NCBI RefSeq assembly: GCF_007997385.1
Contig: NZ_VOSC01000012.1
Coordinates: forward strand, 248,001-312,000
Reading direction: 5' to 3'
Length of the DNA: 64,000 bases
From: Seonamhaeicola algicola
GTDB taxonomy: Bacteria > Bacteroidota > Bacteroidia > Flavobacteriales > Flavobacteriaceae
Numbering within the stretch: the stretch's first letter is position 1; each line of letters starts with the position of its first letter. Both the position numbers and the translations under genes were made by a program. Below the pieces are notes generated by a model. It saw only the letters and a list, made by a program, of their open reading frames with translations. It was not told where the DNA came from and ran no database searches. This document shows, piece by piece, positions 1 through 10,100 of this stretch.

Positions 1-750
1 CCAGGTATTTTATTAGGCTTGGCCATTATTGGTTATATAGTTTTTGTGGCTATAAAACGTAAATTTATTAAAGGACAAAGAGCTACTTTAAAAGAAGTTT
101 GGAATCATTTTACAAAAGCTTTTTTTAGCTTACTTATGCTTGTAATAGTAGTTGGCGGTATTGTTGCTGGTGTTTTTACTGCTACAGAGGCTTCGGTTAT
201 TGCAGTTTTATATGCTGCTGTACTAGCGCTAATTTATAAAGATGTTACACTTAAAAGTTTTCCTAATATTTTATTGAATAGTGCTAAAACTACTGCCGTA
301 GTAATGTTTTTAATTTGTACTTCTATGGCTATGAGTTGGTTGTTTTCTTTTGAAGGTATACCAGCATTAATGAGTAATTTTCTGCTGGAACAATTCAGCA
401 GTAAGTTTGCTATTTTCTTAGTTATAAACCTTACACTACTTGTTATTGGTACGTTTATGGATATGACACCCGCTGTACTTATATTCACACCCATTTTTTT
501 ACCTGTGGTAATGGCCTTGGGTATGGATCCTGTACATTTTGGTATTGTATTGGTACTTAACCTTTGTATTGGTTTATGTACTCCGCCTGTTGGTACCATT
601 TTATTTGTGGGTAGTGGTATTGCCAAAGTTTCGGTATCTCAAGTAGTAAAACCACTATTACCTTTTTTACTTATAATGATAATAGTTCTTTTGCTAATTA
701 CATATATTCCTGAAATATCAATGTGGTTGCCTAGGCTTTTCGGATTGTAA
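1..750 (+). CDS. TRAP transporter large permease (DctM family), 3' part only
   Basis: The frame is open from base 1 (first residues P-G-I-L-L-G), so this is the C-terminal ~250 residues of a protein that starts outside the window; DctM proteins are usually about 430 residues. The family forms the large membrane subunit of tripartite ATP-independent periplasmic transporters, which import organic acids using an ion gradient together with DctQ and DctP subunits. Seen here: at least six hydrophobic segments, GVFTATEASV, and the paired hairpin-helix motifs DMTPAVLIFTPIFLPV and NLCIGLCTPPVGTILF that are typical of DctM. The substrate cannot be read from this part. The partner genes are not in the window. 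Confidence 0.9.
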   Translation, partial: PGILLGLAIIGYIVFVAIKRKFIKGQRATLKEVWNHFTKAFFSLLMLVIVVGGIVAGVFTATEASVIAVLYAAVLALIYKDVTLKSFPNILLNSAKTTAVVMFLICTSMAMSWLFSFEGIPALMSNFLLEQFSSKFAIFLVINLTLLVIGTFMDMTPAVLIFTPIFLPVVMALGMDPVHFGIVLVLNLCIGLCTPPVGTILFVGSGIAKVSVSQVVKPLLPFLLIMIIVLLLITYIPEISMWLPRLFGL

Positions 751-814
751 AAATCATTTTCAACTTATCTTAAAATGCAAAAATGATGTTAAAAGTTTTT
801 CTATTTCTAACCTA

Positions 815-825
815 TCGTTTAGTTT
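815..825 (+). promoter_or_regulatory. Half-site of TetR-type operator before the regulator
   Basis: The 11 bases ATCGTTTAGTT, about 20 bases before the TetR start codon, match one half of the reverse complement of the palindrome at 1427-1450. I infer weaker binding and autoregulation; only the sequence similarity is seen. Confidence 0.3.
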
Positions 826-845
826 TGTTATGTATTTAAGTTTAA

Positions 846-1409
846 ATGGCTAGAAGAAAACAATATAATGAGCAAGAGGTATTAGAAAAAGCAATGCGCC
901 TTTTTTGGCGTAATGGTTATGAGAATACATCTATGCAAATGCTAGAAAGTGAAATGGGCATTAATAAGTTTTCTATTTATGCTAGCTTTGGTAGTAAACA
1001 TGGTTTATTTAAACAAACACTAAAAAATTATAAAAAGAACAGAAAAAACATTTTTGATAAGCTACAAAACTCAACTAAAGGAGTTGATGCCATAAAAGAT
1101 TTTTTTTATGATTCTGTAGATGTTTGTTATGAAGAGGGCAATGTTAAAGGCTGTTTAATTACAAATACTTACAATGAATTTTCGTTTATTGATGATGAAG
1201 TTATTAAAACTGATATACTTCAATTTATGGAAAATTTAAAGATTTTGTTTATTGAAAAATTAAAAACCGATAAAACAAAAGACGAAGACACTGTATTAAA
1301 ACAAGCTAATTTTCTACTGTTAGCAAAACATGGTTTAGCTGCAGCAACCAGAGTTAATAACAACAAAGAAATAGCAGATTATATTGAATTAACATTTAAA
1401 AACATATAA
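846..1409 (+). CDS. TetR/AcrR family transcriptional regulator
   Basis: 187 residues, normal length for the family. The N-terminal helix-turn-helix covers about residues 8-55: EKAMRLFWRNGYENTSM followed by FSIYASFGSKHGLF, the recognition-helix region of TetR proteins. The remaining ~130 residues are the variable ligand and dimer domain, with a Cys in EGNVKGCLITN as in YxaF/LmrA-like and NemR-like repressors. It is followed after 60 bases by an AhpD-like gene, and the gap contains a perfect palindrome, so the simplest reading is that it represses that gene. The inducer is unknown; an electrophile or oxidant would fit the target, but that is inference. Confidence 0.9.
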   Translation: MARRKQYNEQEVLEKAMRLFWRNGYENTSMQMLESEMGINKFSIYASFGSKHGLFKQTLKNYKKNRKNIFDKLQNSTKGVDAIKDFFYDSVDVCYEEGNVKGCLITNTYNEFSFIDDEVIKTDILQFMENLKILFIEKLKTDKTKDEDTVLKQANFLLLAKHGLAAATRVNNNKEIADYIELTFKNI

Positions 1410-1426
1410 AACATTTTTTTTAACCA

Positions 1427-1450
1427 ATAACTAAACGATTGTTTAGTTAT
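1427..1450. promoter_or_regulatory. Probable TetR-family operator (perfect palindrome)
   Basis: Arms ATAACTAAAC and GTTTAGTTAT are exact reverse complements separated by GATT. The site ends 19 bases before the start codon of the AhpD-like gene and follows the TetR gene, the usual position of a TetR-family operator. There is no T-run, so it is not a terminator. Confidence 0.65.
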
Positions 1451-1469
1451 TTAATATAAATTTAAAATT

Positions 1470-2039
1470 ATGAGTACAACAAGTAACGTAGACACATTAA
1501 AAATTCATACTATTGAAACTGCACCTGAAAAAAGTAAAAGTTTATTAGAAAAATCTCAAAATGCATATGGCTATGTACCTAATTTACATGGTGTTTTAGC
1601 AGAATCTCCAGAGCTATTAGAGGCCTATCAAAATTTACATGAGTTGTTTACAAACACATCATTTAACAACGATGAGTTAACCGTGGTGTGGCAAACAATA
1701 AATGTTGAGCACGCATGCCATTATTGTGTTCCGGCGCATACAGCTATTGCCAAAGCAATGAAAGTTGATGATGCTGTTATTGATGCTTTAAGAAATCAAA
1801 CTGCTTTACCCAATGAAAAGCTACAAGTTTTACATGAAACAACTTTAGCATTAACAAAAAACAGAGGTTATATTTCAAATGAAGAAAAAGAAAAATTCTT
1901 TGCTGTTGGTTATACCAACAAACAACTTTTAGAAATAGTTTTAGGACTTTCTCAAAAAGTAATTAGTAATTATACAAATCATATAGCCGAAACAGCAGTA
2001 GATGCTCCTTTTCAAAAATTTGCGTGGAGTAAAAAATAA
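1470..2039 (+). CDS. Carboxymuconolactone decarboxylase-like (AhpD-like) protein
   Basis: 189 residues. The AhpD/CMD fold is indicated by an N-terminal NAYGYVPNLHGVLAESPELLEAY segment read as two parts (YGYVPNLHGVLA, SPELLEAYQNL) and the catalytic-type motif EHACHYCVPAHTAIAKAM, in which C-H-Y-C and the following His correspond to the CxxCxxxH redox centre of AhpD alkylhydroperoxidases. Such proteins reduce peroxides or act on lactones; substrate and electron donor cannot be told. It is probably transcribed under control of the TetR-type regulator immediately upstream and ends at a strong hairpin terminator. A second, different protein of the superfamily lies at 30399-30989. Confidence 0.85.
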   Translation: MSTTSNVDTLKIHTIETAPEKSKSLLEKSQNAYGYVPNLHGVLAESPELLEAYQNLHELFTNTSFNNDELTVVWQTINVEHACHYCVPAHTAIAKAMKVDDAVIDALRNQTALPNEKLQVLHETTLALTKNRGYISNEEKEKFFAVGYTNKQLLEIVLGLSQKVISNYTNHIAETAVDAPFQKFAWSKK

Positions 2040-2050
2040 AAAAACTATTT

Positions 2051-2078
2051 AAACACTAGGCAAAAGCCTAGTGTTTTT
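2051..2078 (+). terminator. Rho-independent terminator after the AhpD-like gene
   Basis: Perfect 11-bp stem AAACACTAGGC / GCCTAGTGTTT with an AAAA loop and trailing T residues, 11 bases after the stop codon. Confidence 0.85.
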
Positions 2079-2224
2079 ATTATGAAACAATGTGGTTTTG
2101 AATAAACTAGTAAAAGTAAAATATTGTATTTTAATTGTTTATAGTTAATTACACTCATTGTTCTTCTAAAAAATTTTACCTTATAGTAATATATTTCTAA
2201 ATAATAAATACAAAAAAAAGAGAA

Positions 2225-2908
2225 ATGACAATAAGACCTAAAGTTCTTTTCTTTGATGTAAATGAAATACTTTTAGATCTAACAAGTATAAAACCAATTA
2301 TTGCAAACAGTTTAAATGGTAATCAAGAGCTACTAACTATTTGGTTTACTACTATGCTACAATATTCATTAGTTACTAGTGCAAGTGGTCAATATTTTTC
2401 TTTTTCTGATATTGGAGCTGCAACACTACAAATGATAGCGTTAAATAATGGCATTGTAATTTCTGAATTAGAAGCAAAAACAACAATAACTAATGCTATG
2501 CAATCACTACCAGCACACCCAGATGTAAAACCAGCACTAACAGCATTAAAAAACAATAATTACAAACTTGTGGCGTTTACAAACTCATCAAAAAAAGGTG
2601 TGAAAAATCAATTAGAAAATGCTAATTTATCATTGTATTTTGCTGATGTGTTAAGTGTAGAAGGCGTTAAAAAATTTAAGCCATTTACAGATTCGTACGC
2701 ATGGGCCTCAAAAAAAATTGGTATAAAACCAACAGAAAGCATGTTAATTGCAGCCCACGGTTGGGATGTAGCTGGTGCACTTTGGGCAAATTGGAGAGCA
2801 GCTTTTATTAGTAGGCCCGGGCAACAACTTTATCCTTTAGCAAAAAAACCAGAATTTGTTAAACCAGATTTATTAGCGTTAAGTAAAGCTCTTATTAAAC
2901 TAACATAA
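2225..2908 (+). CDS. Haloacid dehalogenase, type II (HAD superfamily)
   Basis: 227 residues, the usual size for L-2-haloacid dehalogenases. HAD motifs in order: I, FFDVNEILLDL with the nucleophilic Asp near residue 11; II, VAFTNSSKKGVKNQL; III, the Lys in GVKKFKPFTDSYAWA; IV, AAHGWDVAGALWANWRAAFI, which is the H-x-W-D-x-x-GA signature of type II haloacid dehalogenases and separates them from phosphatase-type HADs. These enzymes hydrolyse 2-haloalkanoic acids to 2-hydroxyacids. Motif I reads DVNEIL rather than the more common DxYGTL, so the native substrate may differ. It is a single gene with its own terminator; 185 bases separate it from the preceding gene. Confidence 0.85.
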   Translation: MTIRPKVLFFDVNEILLDLTSIKPIIANSLNGNQELLTIWFTTMLQYSLVTSASGQYFSFSDIGAATLQMIALNNGIVISELEAKTTITNAMQSLPAHPDVKPALTALKNNNYKLVAFTNSSKKGVKNQLENANLSLYFADVLSVEGVKKFKPFTDSYAWASKKIGIKPTESMLIAAHGWDVAGALWANWRAAFISRPGQQLYPLAKKPEFVKPDLLALSKALIKLT

Positions 2909-2935
2909 AAAAGCTTGCTTTATAGAAGCTTTTTT
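2907..2935 (+). terminator. Rho-independent terminator after the haloacid dehalogenase gene
   Basis: Perfect 10-bp stem AAAAAAGCTT / AAGCTTTTTT with a 9-base loop, overlapping the stop codon, ending in T residues. Confidence 0.8.
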
Positions 2936-3071
2936 GTGGAGCATATATTATTATAACACTTCAATAAATATCCTAAATAGTATCATTTAACAAATTAATT
3001 TACACATAGACATTAATAATTTAATTATATGCAATAATAGTTTTTATTTGTTACCATAATTTATTCTTAAA

Positions 3072-3920
3072 ATGAAAGCAAAAATAAGACTAGCTGTAAT
3101 TGAATTACTTTCAAGAACTTTAGGTATTATTCTAATAAAAGTTTACCCTAATAAAGCTAATGAATTAGCTAAAAATGGTATGACTTTAGTCCTTAAAGGA
3201 AAATTAAACTTTACTGAACGCTTAATGCGAAGAGCCCTTTTAAATAAAGTAGAAAAAGATAAAAATCATGAGCTATTATCAAAACTTCATCAAAATTATT
3301 GGGTGAAAAAAGGAGACGAGTTTTTTGATTCTAATGATGATTCTTTCCATAAAAACTTCTTACCAGATTGTTCATTTATATTTAACGTTTTGAAAGATGA
3401 ATTAGAAAAAAACACCTTAAAACTACATACTATAGTTGAAATTGGAACTGGAAACGGGAAAGTATTAAATTATTTAAGTAATGAATTCCCTGAGGTTAAA
3501 AGCTTAATAGGTATAGACCTCAGCCCTATTCAAACTGAAAAAAACAGTTTAAATTTCAAAAACAATAACAAACTTAAATTCATTGCTTCCGATGGTTTAG
3601 ATTGGGTTAAAAACTATGGGCGCTCTAATACTATTTTTGTTACATCTAGAGGCGTACTGGAATATTTTACTGAAAATAATTTAAAGAATTTATTAAAGGA
3701 AATAAAAAACTTAGGAACTGTTGTTTTTGTAGCTATTGAACCAAACGATATAAATCACAACTTTTATAAAAATCCCAATTCTATTCCTTATGGAAGTGAA
3801 CGTTCATTCTCTCATAACTATTCTAAATTATTCAAAGAAGCTGGTTTTGCTTTGTGGCATGAATCAGATAAAATTTTTAGCAAACATGTTAAACAAAAAT
3901 TCATTATAGCCAAAGGTTAA
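3072..3920 (+). CDS. Class I SAM-dependent methyltransferase
   Basis: 282 residues. The Rossmann SAM-binding motif is VEIGTGNGKVLNYLSNEF near residues 122-140, followed by the acidic strand-2 end LIGIDLSPIQTEKN. The first ~110 residues form an extra N-terminal part that I do not recognise. The acceptor (C, N or O) cannot be told. It lies 273 bases upstream of, and in the same direction as, the NRPS-PKS gene, so it may tailor that product, but the gap carries its own regulatory-looking repeat and the link is inference. No sign of truncation. Confidence 0.8.
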   Translation: MKAKIRLAVIELLSRTLGIILIKVYPNKANELAKNGMTLVLKGKLNFTERLMRRALLNKVEKDKNHELLSKLHQNYWVKKGDEFFDSNDDSFHKNFLPDCSFIFNVLKDELEKNTLKLHTIVEIGTGNGKVLNYLSNEFPEVKSLIGIDLSPIQTEKNSLNFKNNNKLKFIASDGLDWVKNYGRSNTIFVTSRGVLEYFTENNLKNLLKEIKNLGTVVFVAIEPNDINHNFYKNPNSIPYGSERSFSHNYSKLFKEAGFALWHESDKIFSKHVKQKFIIAKG

Positions 3921-4141
3921 ATATCAAAACAAAAACTCTTAACCTCAAGTATCATACTGTAATTATGCAGTAATTAGTATAATACATTTTTATCATCAAA
4001 CCTTAGCGTTGGTTACAATTCATCGAATTTTAGTGTAACATAAAGTTCTTATTTCAATAATAAAGGCCAATATTAGTACTATTGTGTTAATTTTTAAACT
4101 GATATTAATTTATAGCCCCTGTTAATATCTACTTTAAAACT

Positions 4142-4175
4142 ATACACTTCAATATAATTGAATGTTATAGTGTAT
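4142..4175. repeat. Nested inverted repeat just upstream of the NRPS-PKS start
   Basis: Outer arms ATACACT (4142-4148) and AGTGTAT (4169-4175) enclose a second palindrome TTCAAT-ATA-ATTGAA (4148-4162). The structure ends 18 bases before the start codon at 4194, so it could be an operator or a 5'-leader hairpin controlling the cluster. No T-run follows. The rest of 3921-4193 is AT-rich with no gene seen. Confidence 0.5.
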
Positions 4176-4193
4176 TAAAACAGCTTAACTGCA

Positions 4194-7100
4194 ATGAAAC
4201 CTACTTATAAAATGCAAGGTGAAAAACTTGCTTATGCACATAAAACGCTTCATGAATTAATTGTTAATCAAACAATTAAAACCCCTAAAAATACCGCTTT
4301 AGTATGCAATGAAAAATCTCTAACCTACAAAGAGCTTGAAGATATTTCAAATCAATTTGCAAACTATTTAAAGTTAACTCATAATGTAGAAGCTAAAGAT
4401 TTAGTTGGTTTAATGATTGAAAGGAGTGAGTGGATAATAATTAGCATACTTGGAATTCTTAAAACGGGTGCTGCTTACGTACCTATTGATATTGATTACC
4501 CCGAGTCTAGAAAAAATTATATTAAAAAGGATAGTAATTGTAAACTAACTATAGATATTTCTATAATTAATGATTTTATATGTAAGCAAGAATCTTTTAA
4601 TAATAAAATAGATTGTAATGACACTATAACAAATGAAAATCCTGCTTATGTTATATATACATCAGGAACTACTGGAAAACCAAAAGGTGTTGTTATAAAA
4701 CATAAATCTGTAGTAAATTTAATTACATCTCAAACCAACTACTTTAATTTAAAAAGTGATGAGCGCATTTTATTATTCTCCAATTATTGTTTTGATGCTT
4801 CTGTAGAGCAAATATTTTTGGCCTTATTAAACGGAGCTTCGCTGTTTATAGTAGATAAAGACGTTATAACACAACATAAACTAAAAGATTTTTTAGAAAA
4901 AAATAATATTACTCACTTACATGCCACACCTAGTTATTTAGAAAGTTTACCCAGTTTATATGGCATTAAATCTTTAAATAGAATCATTGCTGGCGGAGAA
5001 ACATGTTCTTTAAAATTAGCTGAAAAACTTGGTCAAGTTTGCAATTTCTATAATGAGTATGGGCCAACAGAAACAACCGTAACATCTACTATTTTTAAAT
5101 ATGAAGCGGCTAACAATACTAGTAAAGTTTTACCTATAGGGTTTCCATTAGCTAATACAAATGCATATATAGTAACAGAAAACCATGAGTTATGTAAGCC
5201 TGGTGAAACGGGAGAATTATGTCTTTCGGGAGATTGTTTAGCACTTGAATATTTGAATAAACCAGAGTTAACAGCAAAGAAATTTATAGATAACCCGTTT
5301 GAGCCTGGTCAAAAAATGTACAAAACAGGTGATCATGTTAGTTGTAATAACAATGGCAAACTTGAATTTATTGGCAGAAAAGATGACCAAGTAAAAATTA
5401 GAGGATATCGCATAGAATTAGGAGAAATAGAAACCACCTTAAACACATTACCTTTTGTTAACAGAGGAATTGTTATAAGCAGTAACGCCATTGGTAACCA
5501 AGATAAATTGGTTGCTTATATACAGTACAATAATAAAAACAAAAATAGTGAAGACTGTAAAACTCTATTAAAAACAATACTCCCTGAGTATATGATACCT
5601 TCTATTTTTATAACCGTAAGTGAGTTTCCAATGAATTCTAACGGAAAAATAGATAAAAGAAAACTTCCTGTAATTGTAAACAAAAGACCTGAATCTGCTC
5701 CTCTATTAAAAAAACCTAGAAATAAAACCGAAAAAGCTATTGTAGATATTTGGAGCGAATTATTAGGTGGTATCGAAATAGGTATTGATGACAATTTCTT
5801 TGAAATGGGCGGCACTTCACTTTTAACACAAAAAGTATCTGCCTTAATAAAGGAGAAGCTTAGTTTAGAAATACCAGTTACTAAAATATATCAACACCCT
5901 ACCATTTCTGCTCTATCAAACTTCTTAAACCCTAAGAATAGTTTTGATAGAAACAACATTAAATCTAAGAAAAAAACTAGCGGAGATATAGCTGTTGTTG
6001 CTATGGCTTGTAGGTTTCCTGGAGCTTCTACAATAGATGAACTTTGGGAAGTTTTACAAAATGGAAAAGACACCATTACTTTTTTCTCGCCAGAAGAACT
6101 TGATACATCTATTCCAGAATCATTGCGTAATGACCCAATGTACGTTGCAGCAAGAGGCGTTGTTTCATCCGCAAAAAGTTTTGACGCTCGCTTTTTTGGG
6201 ATAAATCCAAAACTAGCTGAAGCAATGGACCCCCAACAAAGGTTGTTTTTAGAAATAGCTTGGGAGGCTCTAGAAACTTCAGGTCATTTACCAGCCCATT
6301 ACAATGGCAGTATTGGTGTTTATGCAGGTACCGGTAACAATACTTATTATATAAACAATGTAATTCCTAATACCAATTTAATAAAAGCTATTGGAAAATT
6401 TCAATCGTTCACAGTTAATGACAAAGATTACATTGCAACCCGAACAGCATATCACCTAAACCTAAAAGGGCCCGCAGTAAGTGTACACTCTGCATGCTCT
6501 ACATCTTTACTTGCTATAGCACAAGCGGTAGAAGCTATTAGAAGTGGACAATGTGATGTAGCATTGGCAGGTGGCTCTAGCGTAACAGCACCCATGAACA
6601 GTGGTCATTTATACCAAGAGGGCTCTATGTTAAGTGATAATGGACAATGCCGCCCTTTTGATGCTAACGGAAAAGGCACTATGTTTAGTGATGGCGCTGG
6701 AGTTGTATTGTTAAAAGCTTTAGACGATGCTATTGAAGATAAAGACACCATTTATGGTGTTATTAAAGGTATTGGAGTTAACAATGATGGCTCTAATAAA
6801 GGGAGTTTTACAGCACCAAGTGTTGAAGGAGAAGCTGGCGCTATTGTAAGTGCATTAAGTGATGCAAAAATAAACGCCTCAACCATTAGTTATATTGAAG
6901 CACATGGAACCGCAACACCTTTAGGAGATCCTATAGAAATTGAAGGATTACGTTTAGCTTTTGGCCAACAACCAAACAAAGAATATTGTGCTATTGGCTC
7001 TATAAAAAGCAATATGGGGCACCTCACAGCAGCAGCTGGTGTAGCTGGTGTTATTAAAACTATGTTAGCCTTAAAAAACAAGAAAATACCAGCTTCTTTA

Positions 7101-10100
7101 GGTTATGAAAAGCCTAATCCATCTATAAATTTTGAAAACAGTCCGTTTTATGTAAACTCTAAATTGAGTGAATGGAATTCTGATGAACCAAGACGCGCAG
7201 GTATAAGTTCTTTTGGAGTAGGAGGAACCAATGTACATATTGTGGTTGAAGAATATAATACTAATGAAAAACCATCAGACAAAAGCAAAAGACCTGTTCA
7301 ACTTCTAACATGGTCTGCCAAATCAGATTATAGTTTAGAAGCTTACAAATTGGCTTTAGAAACTTATATAAAACATGATAATAACATAAAATTAGCCGAT
7401 ATTGCCTATACACTTTCCACTACAAAAGAAGGTTTTAATAGACGATATTTTGCTGTGTTATCTAATTCAAAAAATGAAATAGATACCGTATTTAATAAAA
7501 TACCTTCTAACAGAAGGTCTCATTTAAAAGTAGCTCCTAGTAATCTAGCTTTTTTGTTTCCTGGTCAAGGCGCGCAGTTTTTGCAAATGGGAAAAGCACT
7601 TTATGAAAACGAAGCCGTTTTTAAAAATGCATTTAATCAATGTGCTGAGATTTTAAATAACGAATTTGGCTATAATATTAAAGATATTATTTATCCTAAA
7701 ACAAATTCTCCTGAAGCTGAAAACACATTAAAGGATACCCAATACACTCAACCTGCTTTGTTTATAGTTGAATATGCGCTTGCACAATTGTGGATGAGTT
7801 GGGACATTAAACCAACAATGCTTTGCGGCCATAGCATTGGCGAGTTTGTAGCAGCTCATTTAGCAGGTGTATTTTCTTTAAAAGACGCTTTATTGTTAGT
7901 TGCTGTTAGAGGCAAGTTAGTAAGTAAACTTCCCGAAGGCAGTATGCTCTCTGTTAGGATGCCTTATGAAAATTTAAAAAAAATACTTCCAAAAGCGTTA
8001 TCTATAGCAGCAGCAAATTCAGATTTATTATCGGTAGTATCGGGCGAAGACAAAGCTATTGAAGACTTTTCTATTATGCTAAGCCAAAAAACAATAGCAA
8101 ATAAAAAACTAATAACTAGTCATGCTTTCCATTCAACCATGATGGACCCCGTACTAAAAACCTTTGAAAATGAAGTAAATAAAATAGTTTTAAATATTCC
8201 TAAGTTACCAATTATATCAACAGTAACAGGTACTTGGCTTAGTGATGCCGAGGCTACTAACCCTAAATATTGGACCAATCATTTAAGAGATACCGTACGT
8301 TTTTCACAAGCCATGGAAACAGCTTTAAAACTAGAAGACCTAGTGCTACTAGAAGTTGGACCAGGTAGAGCACTTACAACATTATCTAAACAAAAAAAGC
8401 AATTTAATAGCAGTGTATCTATTTCTAGTTTGGTAAAACCTAACAACGGAGAAAACGCATATAATACAGTTTTTAACGCTCTAGGAATGCTATGGTTAAA
8501 TGGTATTGAACCTAATTGGGCAGCTTTTTATAAAAATGAAAAAAGGCAAAAGGTAACATTACCATCATATGTTTTTGATAAAAAACCTTGCTGGATAAAC
8601 CCTCCAGTGCCTGAAAAAATAATAGCAAACATTCCAAATCAACTAAACAACCTACAACTCCCACAAACACAAATGAATACAATAGAACAACCAAATAGAA
8701 AACAACTAATTCTAGAAAAAATATCTGAAATAGTACTTAATACGGCTGGTATAAATTTGCAACCTAGTGAGTATGAAGACAGTTTTTTAGAACTTGGCTT
8801 AGACTCTTTAGTCTTAACCCAAATGGCTATTACCTGTAAAAATGAGTTTGAAACACCTATTACATTCAGACAGCTTAATGGAGAATTTGCAACGCCTCAT
8901 CTTTTAGCAGATTATTTAGAAAACACGTTACCAACAAGTAAATTTACTCCAGTAATAACTACCAACCCTAATGTTACACCAGTAAATACAGAGGCACCTA
9001 TTATTCCTTTACAATCTAACGGAACAAATTTAAGCACCCCTACATACTCAAATAACAACTCTGCCATTGATTTAATTGCGCAACAACTAAAATTATTAGG
9101 TAAACAGTTAGAACTATTAAGAAGCGAAGAATCAGCTATAATCCCTCAACAAGCTGCAGCAACAAATAATGTAAAGCCCACACTAAATAATGTTTCTAAA
9201 GAGAAAACAGATGAAGTAAAAGATCATAAAAAACCTTTTGGGGCCTCTCCTAAAATTGAAAAAACAGCTACACAAATAACAACTCAACAAGAAGCATTTC
9301 TAAAAAATTTAACCGTTAGCTACAATAAAAAAACAGCTAAAAGTAAAGCTTATACACAAAAACATCGAGGGCACATGGCTGATCCTAGGGTGGTTTCTGG
9401 TTTTAAACCATTTACTAAAGAATTGGTTTATCCTTTGGTAGTTGAAAAATCATCAGGAAACAAACTTTGGGATTTAGATGGCAATGAATTTTTAGACACA
9501 TTAAACGGATTTGGGTCTTGTCTATTTGGTCATCAACCAGATTTTATTAAAGAGGCTATTCATAATCAAGTAGAACTTGGTTTTGAAGTAGGGCCACAAC
9601 ACCCATTAGCTGGTGAAGTTTGCCAGTTACTTTGTGAATTAACAAAGCATGAAAGAGCAGCGCTATGCAATACTGGATCTGAAGCCGTTTTAGGAGCCAT
9701 GCGTATTGCAAGAACAGTAACGGGCAAATCTTTAATCGTTGTGTTTTCTAGCTCTTACCATGGTATTAATGATGAGGTAATAGTAAGAGGTTCAAAAATG
9801 AAAAGAACCTTTCCTGCTGCTCCGGGCATTATGCAAGATGCAGTACAAAATATGTTAGTTTTAGATTATGGTACAGACGAAAGCTTACAAATAATAAAAG
9901 ATAGGGCTAATGAAATTGCTGCTGTTTTAGTTGAACCAATTCAAAGTAGAAGACCAGAATTTCAGCCTATTAATTTCTTAAAAGAAGTAAGGCTAATAAC
10001 CCAACAAGAGGATATAACTTTAATTTTTGATGAAATTATTACAGGTTTCCGTATGCATCCTCAAGGCATTCAAGGCATGTATGGTATTAAAGCTGATGTG

